From the NCBI RefSeq assembly GCF_004209775.1, contig NZ_CP035914.1:434001-498000 (forward strand): a DNA stretch of 64,000 nucleotides, given 5' to 3'. Below are positions 56,707-64,000 of the stretch, in pieces. Position 1 is the first letter of the stretch. Each line of letters opens with the position of its first letter. The notes beneath the pieces are model-generated. The model was given only the letters and a program-made list of their open reading frames with translations. It ran no database searches and had not been told where the DNA came from. The position numbers and the translations under genes are program-made. This DNA is from Synechococcus sp. WH 8101. GTDB taxonomy: Bacteria > Cyanobacteriota > Cyanobacteriia > PCC-6307 > Cyanobiaceae.

Positions 56707-57753
56707 GTGACCGCTCCGGCGTTGTCGGCGGATTCCGCCGAACGCGCTCTGACCCAGGGGCGTTGGGTCAAGTTGATCTGCGGGGCCAGCAATCAGGATC
56801 TGCCTGCGATCGCCGATCTTTGTGCTGTGTATGCCATGGCGGGGGTGCACTGTGTGGATGTGGCTGCTGATCCCGCCGTGGTCCATGCCGCCAGGGAAGG
56901 GTTGGCCTGGGCGCAAGAGCGCCAGGCCCATCGTCCCTGGTTGATGGTGAGCATCAGCGATGGTCAGGATCCCCACTTCCGCAAGGCGTTCTTTGTGCCG
57001 GAGCGCTGCCCGTCCGATTGCTCCAGGCCCTGCGAGCGGGTCTGCCCGGCGATGGCGATCAGTCCAGGTGCAGGGGTGTCACCCAGCCTCTGTTACGGCT
57101 GCGGTCGTTGTTTGCCCGCTTGTCCTCTGGGGCTGATCGAGACCCGGGAGCACCGAATCGGCAGGGATGGGTTGACCGACCTGCTGCGAGAGCTCAGGCC
57201 GGATGCTCTGGAGATTCACACCGCGCCCGGCCGGGCCGAGGCCTTCGACGCGACGCTCGCCGCCATCGGCGCTGCGACGGTTCCCCTCAGGCGTCTGGCG
57301 GTCAGCTGCGGTCTTGAGGGGCATCACTGCACGGCTGCCGACCTGTCGCGGGAGCTCTGGAGTCGTCATGCAGCCTTGCGGGCCAGGGCTCAGCGCCCTC
57401 TCTGGCAGCTCGACGGCCGCCCGATGCGTGGTGATGTTGGTGCGGGAACGGCCCGTGCCGCCGTGCGCCTGTGGCGTCAGTTGCGTCCCCTGGCGCCCCC
57501 CGGGCCGCTCCAGTTGGCCGGTGGCACGAACGCGGCCACGATCGATCTACTGCCCACCAGCTCCGATGGCGGGCCGGCAGGGGTGGCCTTCGGGGGCATG
57601 GCCCGTGCCCTGTTGCAACCGCTGCTGCAGGAGGCCGAACGGCGCGGTCAACGGCTGCGGGACTGGCCGGAGGGATGGTCCATCGCGCTGCAGCGGGCCG
57701 AGGCACTGATCCGCCCTTGGTTGCAGCGGCCTTTGGGCGCGAAAGCCTGCTAG
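56707..57753 (+). CDS. ldpA: LdpA-like iron-sulfur protein (circadian input/redox)
   Basis: LdpA of Synechococcus elongatus adjusts circadian period to light and redox state and carries Fe-S clusters. This 348-residue protein matches in length and layout: an N-terminal TIM-barrel-like part (WVKLICGASNQDLPAIADLCAVYAMAGVHCVDVAADP), then two cluster-binding motifs, C101-x3-C105-x3-C109-x3-C113-P and the ferredoxin-type C129-x2-C132-x2-C135-x3-C139-P, and an LdpA C-terminal domain. Start GTG 56707, 6 bases after ndhN. Whether it signals to a clock cannot be told here, since no kai genes are in the window. The R3H ATPase follows. Confidence 0.9.
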   Translation: MTAPALSADSAERALTQGRWVKLICGASNQDLPAIADLCAVYAMAGVHCVDVAADPAVVHAAREGLAWAQERQAHRPWLMVSISDGQDPHFRKAFFVPERCPSDCSRPCERVCPAMAISPGAGVSPSLCYGCGRCLPACPLGLIETREHRIGRDGLTDLLRELRPDALEIHTAPGRAEAFDATLAAIGAATVPLRRLAVSCGLEGHHCTAADLSRELWSRHAALRARAQRPLWQLDGRPMRGDVGAGTARAAVRLWRQLRPLAPPGPLQLAGGTNAATIDLLPTSSDGGPAGVAFGGMARALLQPLLQEAERRGQRLRDWPEGWSIALQRAEALIRPWLQRPLGAKAC

Positions 57754-57789
57754 AAGGCTGATAAGGCCGGGGACTGGCCGGAGAGGGGC

Positions 57790-59433
57790 ATGAGCACCGA
57801 GCGGATCACCGACGACCTGGACCGTCTGCTGGCGCTGCTGCCGGCGGATGTGGGTGAAGCGTTGCAACCCGAGGCTCGCCGCGACCAGCTGCTCGAAGTG
57901 GTGCTCGATCTGGGTCGGGTCCCGGAAGCCCGTTATCCAGGCCGCTCCCTCGCGCTGGGGGAACGCTGCCTGACTAGGGAGGATCTTCAGAGCACCGTGG
58001 AACGCCTGGGGCAGTTCGGTGCTGACAATCGGGCCGGCATTGAGCGCACGCTGCATCGGATCAGTGCGATCCGGAATCGTCGCGGTGATGTGGTCGGCTT
58101 GACCTGCCGGGTCGGACGTGCCGTGTTTGGCACGGTGGCCCTGGTGCGCGACCTGCTCGACAGTGGACAGTCGCTGCTGTTGATGGGCCGTCCCGGGGTT
58201 GGCAAAACCACCGCCCTTCGGGAAATCGCCCGTGTCCTCGCTGATGAGCTGGAACAACGGGTGGTGGTGATCGACACCAGCAACGAGATCGCAGGCGATG
58301 GCGACATTCCCCATCCGGCGATCGGTCGGGCCAGGCGCATGCAGGTTGCGCGCCCGGAATTGCAGCATCAGGTGATGATCGAGGCCGTGGAGAACCACAT
58401 GCCCGAGGTCATCGTGATCGATGAAATCGGCACGGAACTCGAAGCTCAGGCTGCCCGCACGATCGCGGAGCGTGGCGTGATGCTGGTGGCCACCGCCCAT
58501 GGCAATGCCCTCGCCAATCTGATCAAGAACCCCACCCTCTGCGATCTGGTGGGTGGCATCGAATCGGTCACGCTCGGCGATGAGGAGGCCCGCCGTCGAC
58601 GCAGTCAGAAAACCGTGCTGGAGCGCGCCGCTGAACCCACCTTTCCCCTGGCGGTGGAGATGCACAGCCGCCATCGCTGGGCCGTGCATGCCGATGTGGG
58701 TCGCACGGTGGATCTGCTCCTGCGCGGTCAGACGCCCCGGCCCCAGGAGCGCTCGCTTGCGGCCGACGGCTCTGTTCAGCTGGTGGAGTCGCCTGACCCG
58801 GTGATCGGGGCCAGCCGCCCCCGCGCGAGGCCAACGCGGCAGCTGCGCCAGGCCCACGCTGCGGCGCCTCAACTCGCCGCTGTGCCCACACCGGATCCTG
58901 TTGCGACACCCCTCCGGGATGCTGTCGATTCCGCCTCGCCCGCGGAGGATGGTCTGCAGGTGCTCTGTTGCGGCTTGACCCCTCGGCTCGTGGAGGAAGC
59001 GAGCCGTCGCCATCGCTGGCCGGTGCGTCTGGTTGACGACCTGGCTGAGGCCGATGTGGTGTTGAGCGTGCGCCAGGGCCTGGGCCGTCAACCGGGGCTG
59101 CGCCGTCAGGCCCGGGAGGCTCGGGTGCCGATCCTGGTGATCAAAGCCGACACGCTGCCTCAGGTGGAGCGGGCCTTGGAGCGGTTGCTGTCGCGGCGGG
59201 CGGCTGCCGAACCCCCAACCGTTTCTGCGGATCAGGCCGATGCCCTGGCGGCTCTGGAGGAGTGTCGCCTGGCGGTTGAGCGGGTGGTGGTGCCTCAGGG
59301 GCGGCCGGTGGAGCTACTGCCTCGCACGGAGGATGTCCGACGCATGCAGGCGGATCTGGTGGCCCGCTACCGGCTGCGCAGCGATGTGTTCGGCCGGGCT
59401 GATCAGCAGCGTCTGCGGGTGTTTCCGCCCTGA
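57790..59433 (+). CDS. AAA-type ATPase with C-terminal R3H domain (Ycf45-like)
   Basis: A 547-residue protein of the family called Ycf45 in plastids. The ATPase (residues ~85-330) has Walker A GRPGVGKTT (133-141), Walker B EVIVIDEIG and a sensor-like ATAHGNALANLIKNP segment, resembling stage III sporulation AA/PilT-like ATPases. A proline/alanine-rich linker (~340-390) leads to a C-terminal half with a repeated alpha/beta unit and an R3H-like end (RYRLRSDVFGRADQQRLRVFP), expected to bind single-stranded nucleic acid. Role unknown. It lies 36 bases after the ldpA-like gene, probably the same operon. Confidence 0.85.
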   Translation: MSTERITDDLDRLLALLPADVGEALQPEARRDQLLEVVLDLGRVPEARYPGRSLALGERCLTREDLQSTVERLGQFGADNRAGIERTLHRISAIRNRRGDVVGLTCRVGRAVFGTVALVRDLLDSGQSLLLMGRPGVGKTTALREIARVLADELEQRVVVIDTSNEIAGDGDIPHPAIGRARRMQVARPELQHQVMIEAVENHMPEVIVIDEIGTELEAQAARTIAERGVMLVATAHGNALANLIKNPTLCDLVGGIESVTLGDEEARRRRSQKTVLERAAEPTFPLAVEMHSRHRWAVHADVGRTVDLLLRGQTPRPQERSLAADGSVQLVESPDPVIGASRPRARPTRQLRQAHAAAPQLAAVPTPDPVATPLRDAVDSASPAEDGLQVLCCGLTPRLVEEASRRHRWPVRLVDDLAEADVVLSVRQGLGRQPGLRRQAREARVPILVIKADTLPQVERALERLLSRRAAAEPPTVSADQADALAALEECRLAVERVVVPQGRPVELLPRTEDVRRMQADLVARYRLRSDVFGRADQQRLRVFPP

Positions 59434-59460
59434 ATTCGTGCCGGGGAGCTCACCAATGGA

Positions 59461-59491
59461 TTGACGAAGGTCACTCCGCTGTGGGTAACTA
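59461..59491 (+). promoter_or_regulatory. Possible promoter for tRNA-Gln and the HAD gene
   Basis: TTGACG at 59461-59466 and TAACTA at 59486-59491, separated by 19 bases, slightly longer than usual. It lies ~50 bases upstream of the tRNA. Weak evidence, since the window has many such hexamer pairs. Confidence 0.3.
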
Positions 59492-59539
59492 TCTGAACGC
59501 CAGTCAGCTCGCCAGCAGGCATCAGTTGACTTGGAACGT

Positions 59540-59611
59540 TGGGCCGTCGCCAAGTGGTAAGGCAGCGGGTTTTGGTCCCGCCATTCCTAGGTTCGAATCC
59601 TAGCGGCCCAG
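59540..59611 (+). tRNA. tRNA-Gln (anticodon TTG)
   Basis: A 72-base cloverleaf. The acceptor stem TGGGCCG pairs with CGGCCCA, discriminator G. The anticodon stem-loop GCGGG-TTTTGGT-CCCGC reads TTG. The T arm is CCTAG-GTTCGAATC-CTAG. No CCA is encoded. A TTGACG hexamer (59461-59466) with TAACTA (59486-59491) upstream is a possible promoter with a long 19-base spacer. The HAD gene begins 8 bases after the tRNA. Confidence 0.97.
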
Positions 59612-59619
59612 TTTTTTCG

Positions 59620-60396
59620 ATGATCATCTCCAGGCCCTCCCTCCTGGTCTTCGATTTTGACGGTGTCATCGTCGATGGCATGGAGGAATATTGGTGGGCG
59701 GCCCGCAGCGCTTGCCTGCAGCTCACTCAGGCGTCAGCAGGGGTGCTTCCCTTGGCCGTGCCATCGCTCTTTCGCCAGTTGCGTCCCTGGGTTCACCATG
59801 GCTGGGAGATGGTCCTGATCGCCGCCCAGTTACTCGAGGCGGCAAGCCCTCTGCGCCAGCGGGGCGCTGAGGCTTACGCGGCCGACTACGACCGGCAGAC
59901 AGCCCTGGCGCTTGAGGAGCGGGGTTGGAGTTCGCTCCGGTTGCAGGAGGCGCTTGAAGCAGTACGCCGTGAGGCGATCACCAACGATCGTGCCGCCTGG
60001 CTGGGGCGCCATCGCCCCTTCCCCGGTGTGGTGGATCGGCTGCGCCATCTGGCGGAGGAGGGGGTGGATTGGGCCGTGCTCACCACCAAGGGGGCGGCAT
60101 TCACGGCCGAGTTGTTGCAGGCCTTTGCCCTGCAACCGGCGCGCCTTCTCGGCCATGAGGCCGGCCCGAAGCCGCAGGTGCTGTTGCAGTTGCAGGAGGC
60201 CTGGCGCTTGCGAGGCTTTGTGGAGGATCGACGGGCGACGCTCGAAACCGTGCGCGGCACCGCCGGCCTGGAGGCCCTGCCCTGTTTTCTGGCCAGTTGG
60301 GGCTATCTGCGGCCATCCGACCGGCAGGGGCTGCCGCTCGGCATTGACCTGCTCGAACCGGAACGCTTTGCGGCCCCCTTGGCGACCTGGACCTGA
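59620..60396 (+). CDS. HAD-superfamily hydrolase
   Basis: A 258-residue phosphatase-like HAD protein. Motif I is FDFDGVIVDG with nucleophile D12 and acid D14; motif II is the VLTTKG threonine; the Lys of motif III lies in EAGPKPQVL; motif IV Asp falls in GFVEDRRATLE. A helical cap occupies residues ~20-120. The likely substrate is a small phosphorylated metabolite; it cannot be named. The start lies 8 bases after tRNA-Gln, leaving no room for a standard Shine-Dalgarno outside the tRNA, so it may be translated from a processed leaderless or very short-leader mRNA. recA follows after 130 bases. Confidence 0.85.
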   Translation: MIISRPSLLVFDFDGVIVDGMEEYWWAARSACLQLTQASAGVLPLAVPSLFRQLRPWVHHGWEMVLIAAQLLEAASPLRQRGAEAYAADYDRQTALALEERGWSSLRLQEALEAVRREAITNDRAAWLGRHRPFPGVVDRLRHLAEEGVDWAVLTTKGAAFTAELLQAFALQPARLLGHEAGPKPQVLLQLQEAWRLRGFVEDRRATLETVRGTAGLEALPCFLASWGYLRPSDRQGLPLGIDLLEPERFAAPLATWT

Positions 60397-60405
60397 TTCG
60401 TTAAC

Positions 60406-60417
60406 GTACGTTTGTAC
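60406..60417 (+). promoter_or_regulatory. LexA/SOS-box-like site upstream of recA
   Basis: GTACGTTTGTAC. The half sites GTAC-N4-GTAC match the cyanobacterial LexA consensus (AGTAC-N4-GTWCT) in spacing and core, with the right-hand flanking T also present. It lies 110 bases upstream of the recA ATG and 10 bases past the HAD stop codon. Binding is inferred. Confidence 0.55.
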
Positions 60418-60526
60418 TACATGAGACGGATGGCGCTCGGCGGGGCACTGGATGGTCTGTCCGGCGCTTCCAGTGCTGTCACGGCACCTGGTCTCAGCGT
60501 CTGTCAGCCCCTTACCGTTTGCATCC

Positions 60527-61714
60527 ATGCCACTCGACGTGAAAGCTTCTCCCACCTCCGGCTCCGACCCCCGTCCAGGTGAGCGCGACAAAGCGCTGAA
60601 TCTTGTGCTCGGCCAGATCGAGCGCAATTTCGGCAAAGGGTCGATCATGCGCCTCGGGGATGCGTCCCGGATGCGGGTCGAGACCATTCCCACCGGTGCT
60701 CTCACCCTGGATCTCGCCCTCGGTGGCGGCTATCCGAAGGGGCGTGTGGTGGAGGTGTATGGACCGGAAAGCTCCGGTAAGACCACGCTGACGCTCCATG
60801 CGATCGCCGAGGTGCAGCGTCGTGGTGGTGTGGCCGCCTTCGTGGATGCGGAGCATGCTCTAGATCCGGTGTACGCCGCCTCCCTGGGCGTCGACATCGA
60901 GAACCTGCTCGTCTCCCAGCCCGACACCGGCGAGATGGCCCTGGAGATTGTCGATCAGTTGGTGCGATCCGCGGCTGTCGATATCGTCGTGGTCGACTCG
61001 GTGGCGGCCCTCACGCCGCGGGCCGAGATTGAGGGTGAGATGGGCGATCTGGCCGTGGGCAGCCAGGCCCGCCTGATGAGCCAGGCGATGCGCAAGATCA
61101 CCGGCAACATCGGCAAATCCGGTTGCACGGTGATTTTCCTCAACCAGCTGCGACTCAAGATCGGTGTCACCTATGGCAATCCGGAAACGACCACCGGCGG
61201 CAATGCCCTCAAGTTCTATGCATCGGTGCGTTTGGATATCCGTCGCATTCAGACGCTCAAGCGCGGCACTGAGGAATACGGGATCCGCGCGAAGGTGAAA
61301 GTGGCGAAGAACAAGGTGGCGCCACCCTTCCGAATCGCCGAATTCGACATCCTTTTCGGCCGGGGGATCAGCACCCTTGGTTGCCTGCTCGATCTGGCGG
61401 AAGAAACCGGTGTGGTGATTCGCAAGGGGGCTTGGTACAGCTACGAGGGCGACAACATCGGGCAGGGCCGCGACAACACCATCGGCTGGCTGGAGCAGAA
61501 CCCCGACGCGAAGGACGCGATCGAAGCGCTGGTGCGTCAGAAACTCACGGAGGGGTCCGAGGTGACCGCCAATTCGATGCGTCCCCTCGCTGCGGCAGCA
61601 CGCAGTGCCGCCAGCCAAGCGTCTTCGGCAGCTGCGACGTCTGCACCGTCTGCGGCTAGCAACGACAAACCGGCTGCCGCAAACAAACCGGGCGCCGCCT
61701 CGTCAGCTGCCTGA
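60527..61714 (+). CDS. recA: Recombinase RecA
   Basis: RecA (395 residues) catalyses strand exchange and LexA cleavage. Walker A is GPESSGKT at residues 79-86; the catalytic Glu region VDAEHALDP, Walker [13 protein letters not shown], the L1/L2 loops ([40 protein letters not shown]) and the C-terminal domain are intact. ATG 60527 ([10 protein letters not shown]) is the usual start region. The last ~45 residues are an unusual Ala/Ser/Pro-rich tail with few acidic residues. The 3' end overlaps DUF1815 by 12 bases. Confidence 0.98.
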   Translation: MPLDVKASPTSGSDPRPGERDKALNLVLGQIERNFGKGSIMRLGDASRMRVETIPTGALTLDLALGGGYPKGRVVEVYGPESSGKTTLTLHAIAEVQRRGGVAAFVDAEHALDPVYAASLGVDIENLLVSQPDTGEMALEIVDQLVRSAAVDIVVVDSVAALTPRAEIEGEMGDLAVGSQARLMSQAMRKITGNIGKSGCTVIFLNQLRLKIGVTYGNPETTTGGNALKFYASVRLDIRRIQTLKRGTEEYGIRAKVKVAKNKVAPPFRIAEFDILFGRGISTLGCLLDLAEETGVVIRKGAWYSYEGDNIGQGRDNTIGWLEQNPDAKDAIEALVRQKLTEGSEVTANSMRPLAAAARSAASQASSAAATSAPSAASNDKPAAANKPGAASSAA

Positions 61715-62050
61715 GCTGGCGGCGGCAGCCGTTGCCTCGGCGACGGGAGCCTGCAGGAACTGGGTGACACGCTGCAGTTCCTGAATGGCTTCCGCGCCTT
61801 CCAATTTCACCAGTTCGCGGCCGTTGCGGGATTCCACCCAGCTGATGCCGAAGTCCGACACGAGAAAGCGCACCATGTGCCCGTCGCCGAGATCGGCGAC
61901 AAACGAGGCGCCATGGTCGTCGCGGCCGTCATCGCAGACGTAGCAGGTTGCGGTGATGCCGCGTTTCTTCAGGCTGGATGCCAGAGCCTGAAGGCTCATC
62001 ACCAAGTCTTGAACCACGGAGCGGTATTGCTGGGCGAGCCGAGGAAACAT
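61703..62050 (-). CDS. DUF1815 family protein
   Basis: A 115-residue cyanobacterial protein of the DUF1815 family, function unknown. [73 protein letters not shown] shows a helix then a beta-rich middle. A GTG at 62059 would add three residues; ATG 62050 is used. An Ala-rich C-terminus ends over the recA stop. No membrane span. Confidence 0.85.
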   Translation of the reverse strand: MFPRLAQQYRSVVQDLVMSLQALASSLKKRGITATCYVCDDGRDDHGASFVADLGDGHMVRFLVSDFGISWVESRNGRELVKLEGAEAIQELQRVTQFLQAPVAEATAAAASSGS

Positions 62051-62113
62051 GGCGACCACCGAAGAGTCCCATGAATCTTAAATGTTTTCTTCAGAATTCG
62101 CGGTTCCGGTCGA

Positions 62114-62353
62114 TCAGGGCATGTCAGCCAGGGTCCACCAGCCCGCGGCTGGGCCGATGAAGCGCACCACCACCCAGAACAGCACCAGCGCACCGATGCC
62201 GATCCAGGCGCCGCGGGTGGTCACCGCCATGAACTGGCGGGTCTGCGCTTTGCTGAGGGGGAGCCACGAGACAACCCGTTCCGCCTCTGCAGGGTCAGGG
62301 CGCGGACGACGGGGCGGAAGTCCTTGGCTGGCGCGGCGGCGTGCTTCTCCCAT
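62114..62353 (-). CDS. DUF2839 family membrane protein
   Basis: A 79-residue protein with the cyanobacterial DUF2839 pattern: a basic start MGEARRRASQGLPPRRPRPD, then WLPLSKAQTRQFMAVTTRGAWIGIGALVLFWVVVRFIGPAAGWWTLADMP. One membrane span lies at residues ~48-68. Function unknown. It follows the degenerate DinG-like gene's stop region on the same strand (41 bases) and precedes DUF1815. Confidence 0.85.
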   Translation of the reverse strand: MGEARRRASQGLPPRRPRPDPAEAERVVSWLPLSKAQTRQFMAVTTRGAWIGIGALVLFWVVVRFIGPAAGWWTLADMP

Positions 62354-62393
62354 GCGGTCGCGAAGGGCGGAACAGTCGGAGCCTAGAAGCGAC

Positions 62394-63842
62394 TCAGTCG
62401 GGAAGCAGTCGGTGCAGCGGAGTCCAGGGCTGCAGGGCGGTCAACACGTGTTCGCCCCAGCTGCGCCCCCGCAGTCGACCATCCAGCACCGCCAGCCGGC
62501 CTCCACTCCGGCGCAGGGGGGCGACCGCAGGAGCCAGCAGGCTGAGGGCCTCAGGTAGCAGAAGATCACGGAACCAGTCGCGCCCCTGACGTTTCAGTGC
62601 TTCGACCCGAGCGGCCGTCAGTGGCGCCTCCAGGCTGGCGATCGGCAGCAGGGCGATGATCAGCTGCTCCGGCGGTGGCAGTTGGGCCTGATGTTGCAGC
62701 CACCAGCTCCAACGGCAGCAGATCACGCCATTGGCTTCGGGGGCGGTGGCGGCTTCGATCACCCGACTGCCGAATTCAGAGGCCAGTTCGCTGGTGAGGC
62801 GTTGGCGCAGGCGGTTGTCGTCGAGAAGGATCACGGTGAGACCGGCGCGACCGAGAATCAGCCGGCGTGATTGCTCCAGCAGGTGCTGGGCGAACACTTC
62901 GGTGTTCGGGAGGGGTTGCCGGCGGGGGGCGAAGAGAGGGAGGGGGTCGCGCAGCGTCGGTTCCCGCAGTCGCACCACCACATCAGCGTCGAAGCCGGCA
63001 TCGTTGAGTTCCGTCTGCAGCGGAGCGGACTCGCCGGCGCTGCTGATCAGGATCGCTGCACGCTGGTTGAGCAGGCCTTGGAGCTGACGCAGCGGTTCGA
63101 GCAGCTGTAGATGCCAGCGCCATTGCAGCAGGCGATGGTCGAGGTCGGCCCAGTAGGCCCAGTGGCTCGGATCCGCCTTCAGCACGTGATCCCATGGAGC
63201 GGGCAGGGGATGGAGCAGGGTCAGAAGATCGCGCAGCGCCTGCAGCTGTCCGCTCTCCAGTCGCACGGTCGCATCCCTGCGCGTGGCCTGGCGAAACACT
63301 TGCCTGCTCAGGCGGTCATGGAGATCCAGCAGGCTGGCATCGGCGTTCGGGTGGGCTTGCCGCAGCCGTTCCCAGTCTTGGCTCTGGAGGGTCAGGGCTA
63401 GCGCCTGGCGCAGTCGGTGGCTGAGTTGATCCGCTTCAGGGATGATCAGCAGGTGATCGTCATGGAGCTGCTCCTGGCGATGGGCCTGCACCAGCTCCTG
63501 CGTGGTGAGCAGCCACAATTGCTCGCCATCCGGTGGTTCCAGACCTTGCCAGCAAGGGAGATGCAGCCCGGCCTCCCGCAACCTGGGACGCTCCACCTGC
63601 AGCAGCCGACGGCGCTGGTCGGCTTCCAGCACCAACACGCAGCGTTGGCGCTGCAGGCAGAGGGGCACCAGCAGACCCAGCCACCAATGCTCTTCACTGC
63701 CGGGTGTCAGCTGGATCAGGGCGCGATCGCCACGCCGCACGCTGCGGGCGATCAGGCGACTCAGGGTGAGGTGATGCGGCCAGGCGACCCGGTCGTGTTG
63801 CAGCAGGGTTTTCAGCTGCTGATGGGCGCGGGCTTCCAGCAT
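62394..63842 (-). CDS. DinG-like helicase-fold protein with degenerate ATPase motifs
   Basis: A 482-residue protein. Overall layout resembles DinG/XPD-type superfamily 2 helicases: an N-terminal RecA-like part, a helical insert (~150-250) and a C-terminal part ending WFRDLLLPEALSLLAPAVAPLRRSGGRLAVLDGRLRGRSWG, which matches the DinG LP-A-L-Q-GRLIR-D-G-V-LD-R pattern. The Walker A position reads LIQLTPGSEEHWW (residues ~43-54), without GK(T/S), and the DEAH box position reads EADQ (136-139). No FeS cysteine cluster is present. It is probably inactive as an ATPase and acts in binding or regulation. The call rests on pattern similarity. Confidence 0.65.
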   Translation of the reverse strand: MLEARAHQQLKTLLQHDRVAWPHHLTLSRLIARSVRRGDRALIQLTPGSEEHWWLGLLVPLCLQRQRCVLVLEADQRRRLLQVERPRLREAGLHLPCWQGLEPPDGEQLWLLTTQELVQAHRQEQLHDDHLLIIPEADQLSHRLRQALALTLQSQDWERLRQAHPNADASLLDLHDRLSRQVFRQATRRDATVRLESGQLQALRDLLTLLHPLPAPWDHVLKADPSHWAYWADLDHRLLQWRWHLQLLEPLRQLQGLLNQRAAILISSAGESAPLQTELNDAGFDADVVVRLREPTLRDPLPLFAPRRQPLPNTEVFAQHLLEQSRRLILGRAGLTVILLDDNRLRQRLTSELASEFGSRVIEAATAPEANGVICCRWSWWLQHQAQLPPPEQLIIALLPIASLEAPLTAARVEALKRQGRDWFRDLLLPEALSLLAPAVAPLRRSGGRLAVLDGRLRGRSWGEHVLTALQPWTPLHRLLPD

Positions 63843-63900
63843 CCAAGGAGCCTAGGCATCCTCCTGGGGCCGAACGGTTCAGGCTGATCCGTCAACGAAC

Positions 63901-64000
63901 ATGGAACCACCTTGTGGCACAGCGATGCAGCAGCAGGTGGCCGATGTCCCGAAGCTCCCCGCAGCAGTCGGCATCGTGGGCTTGGGCCTGATCGGGGGCT
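63901..64000 (+). CDS. tyrA: Prephenate/arogenate dehydrogenase, N-terminal part (3' truncated by window)
   Basis: Only 33 residues are visible. After a polar leader (MEPPCGTAMQQQVADVPKL) the sequence reads VGIVGLGLIGG, the NAD(P)-binding Rossmann motif GxGxxGG at the start of TyrA proteins. The start could also be the Met of MQQQV. It is divergent from the DinG-like gene, 58 bases apart. Another dehydrogenase family sharing the motif cannot be excluded from so short a part. Confidence 0.7.
   Translation, partial: MEPPCGTAMQQQVADVPKLPAAVGIVGLGLIGG

Noticed and set aside
60452-60526. 25-residue extension of RecA to ATG 60452
   Set aside because: The extension does not resemble RecA and ATG 60527 matches the usual length of the N-terminal region.
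1-64000. CRISPR arrays, insertion sequences, prophage or integrated elements at tRNA genes
   Set aside because: No spaced direct repeats, transposase or integrase motifs were seen; the three tRNA genes are flanked by conserved housekeeping genes without partial tRNA repeats.

Overview
The window is a dense, GC-rich stretch of a cyanobacterial chromosome. Photosystem I genes (psaA-psaB, psaI-psaL), the NDH-1 subunit NdhN, an LdpA-like iron-sulfur protein, a Ycf45-like R3H ATPase and several small cyanobacterial DUF families (DUF1997, DUF1815, DUF2839, DUF3598) all point that way. Compact gene packing, many overlapping convergent 3' ends, a 439-residue SecY and the order of the ribosomal cluster fit a marine or euryhaline picocyanobacterium (Synechococcus/Cyanobium type). 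I see no phage, insertion sequence, CRISPR array or genomic island. The window starts inside rnhB and ends inside a tyrA-like gene.

Layout. 1-10.2 kb: rnhB 3' end, DUF1997 protein, pheA, MPBQ/MSBQ-type methyltransferase, LON-domain protein, then the str cluster read leftward (rpsL-rpsG-fusA-tufA-rpsJ), an A-type Fe-S carrier and a phosphodiester glycosidase. 10.3-19.3 kb: glutamate synthase, a YciI protein, then a TolC / HlyD-like / two-TM / FUSC export cluster. 19.3-23.3 kb: lipA, tRNA-Pro(CGG), a CbiG-CobJ cobalamin fusion and a secreted protein of unknown function. 23.3-34.1 kb: psaA-psaB, DUF3598 protein, bicupin, RND pump, psaI-psaL. 34.2-39.2 kb: HEAT-like protein, glycosyltransferase, NlpC/P60 peptidase, serine hydrolase, tRNA-Ser(GCT), alr, HNH protein. 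39.2-55.9 kb: one leftward ribosomal superoperon from rplC to prfA, including secY, adk, rpoA and truA. 56.2-64 kb: ndhN, ldpA-like gene, R3H ATPase, tRNA-Gln(TTG), HAD protein, recA with an upstream SOS-box-like site, DUF1815, DUF2839, a degenerate DinG-like protein and the start of tyrA.

Most of the window is conserved housekeeping. The observations most worth following are: (1) truA has no usual start codon ahead of its conserved N-terminus but has a well-spaced Shine-Dalgarno before an ATT; (2) a DinG-like protein has lost its ATPase motifs; (3) a TolC-HlyD-small membrane protein-FUSC cluster is laid out like an AaeXAB-type efflux system; (4) a sequence motif is shared upstream of both photosystem I operons; (5) a strong terminator-like hairpin lies between rplO and secY; (6) a HAD gene begins 8 bases after tRNA-Gln. 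No wholly new multi-gene system is obvious.
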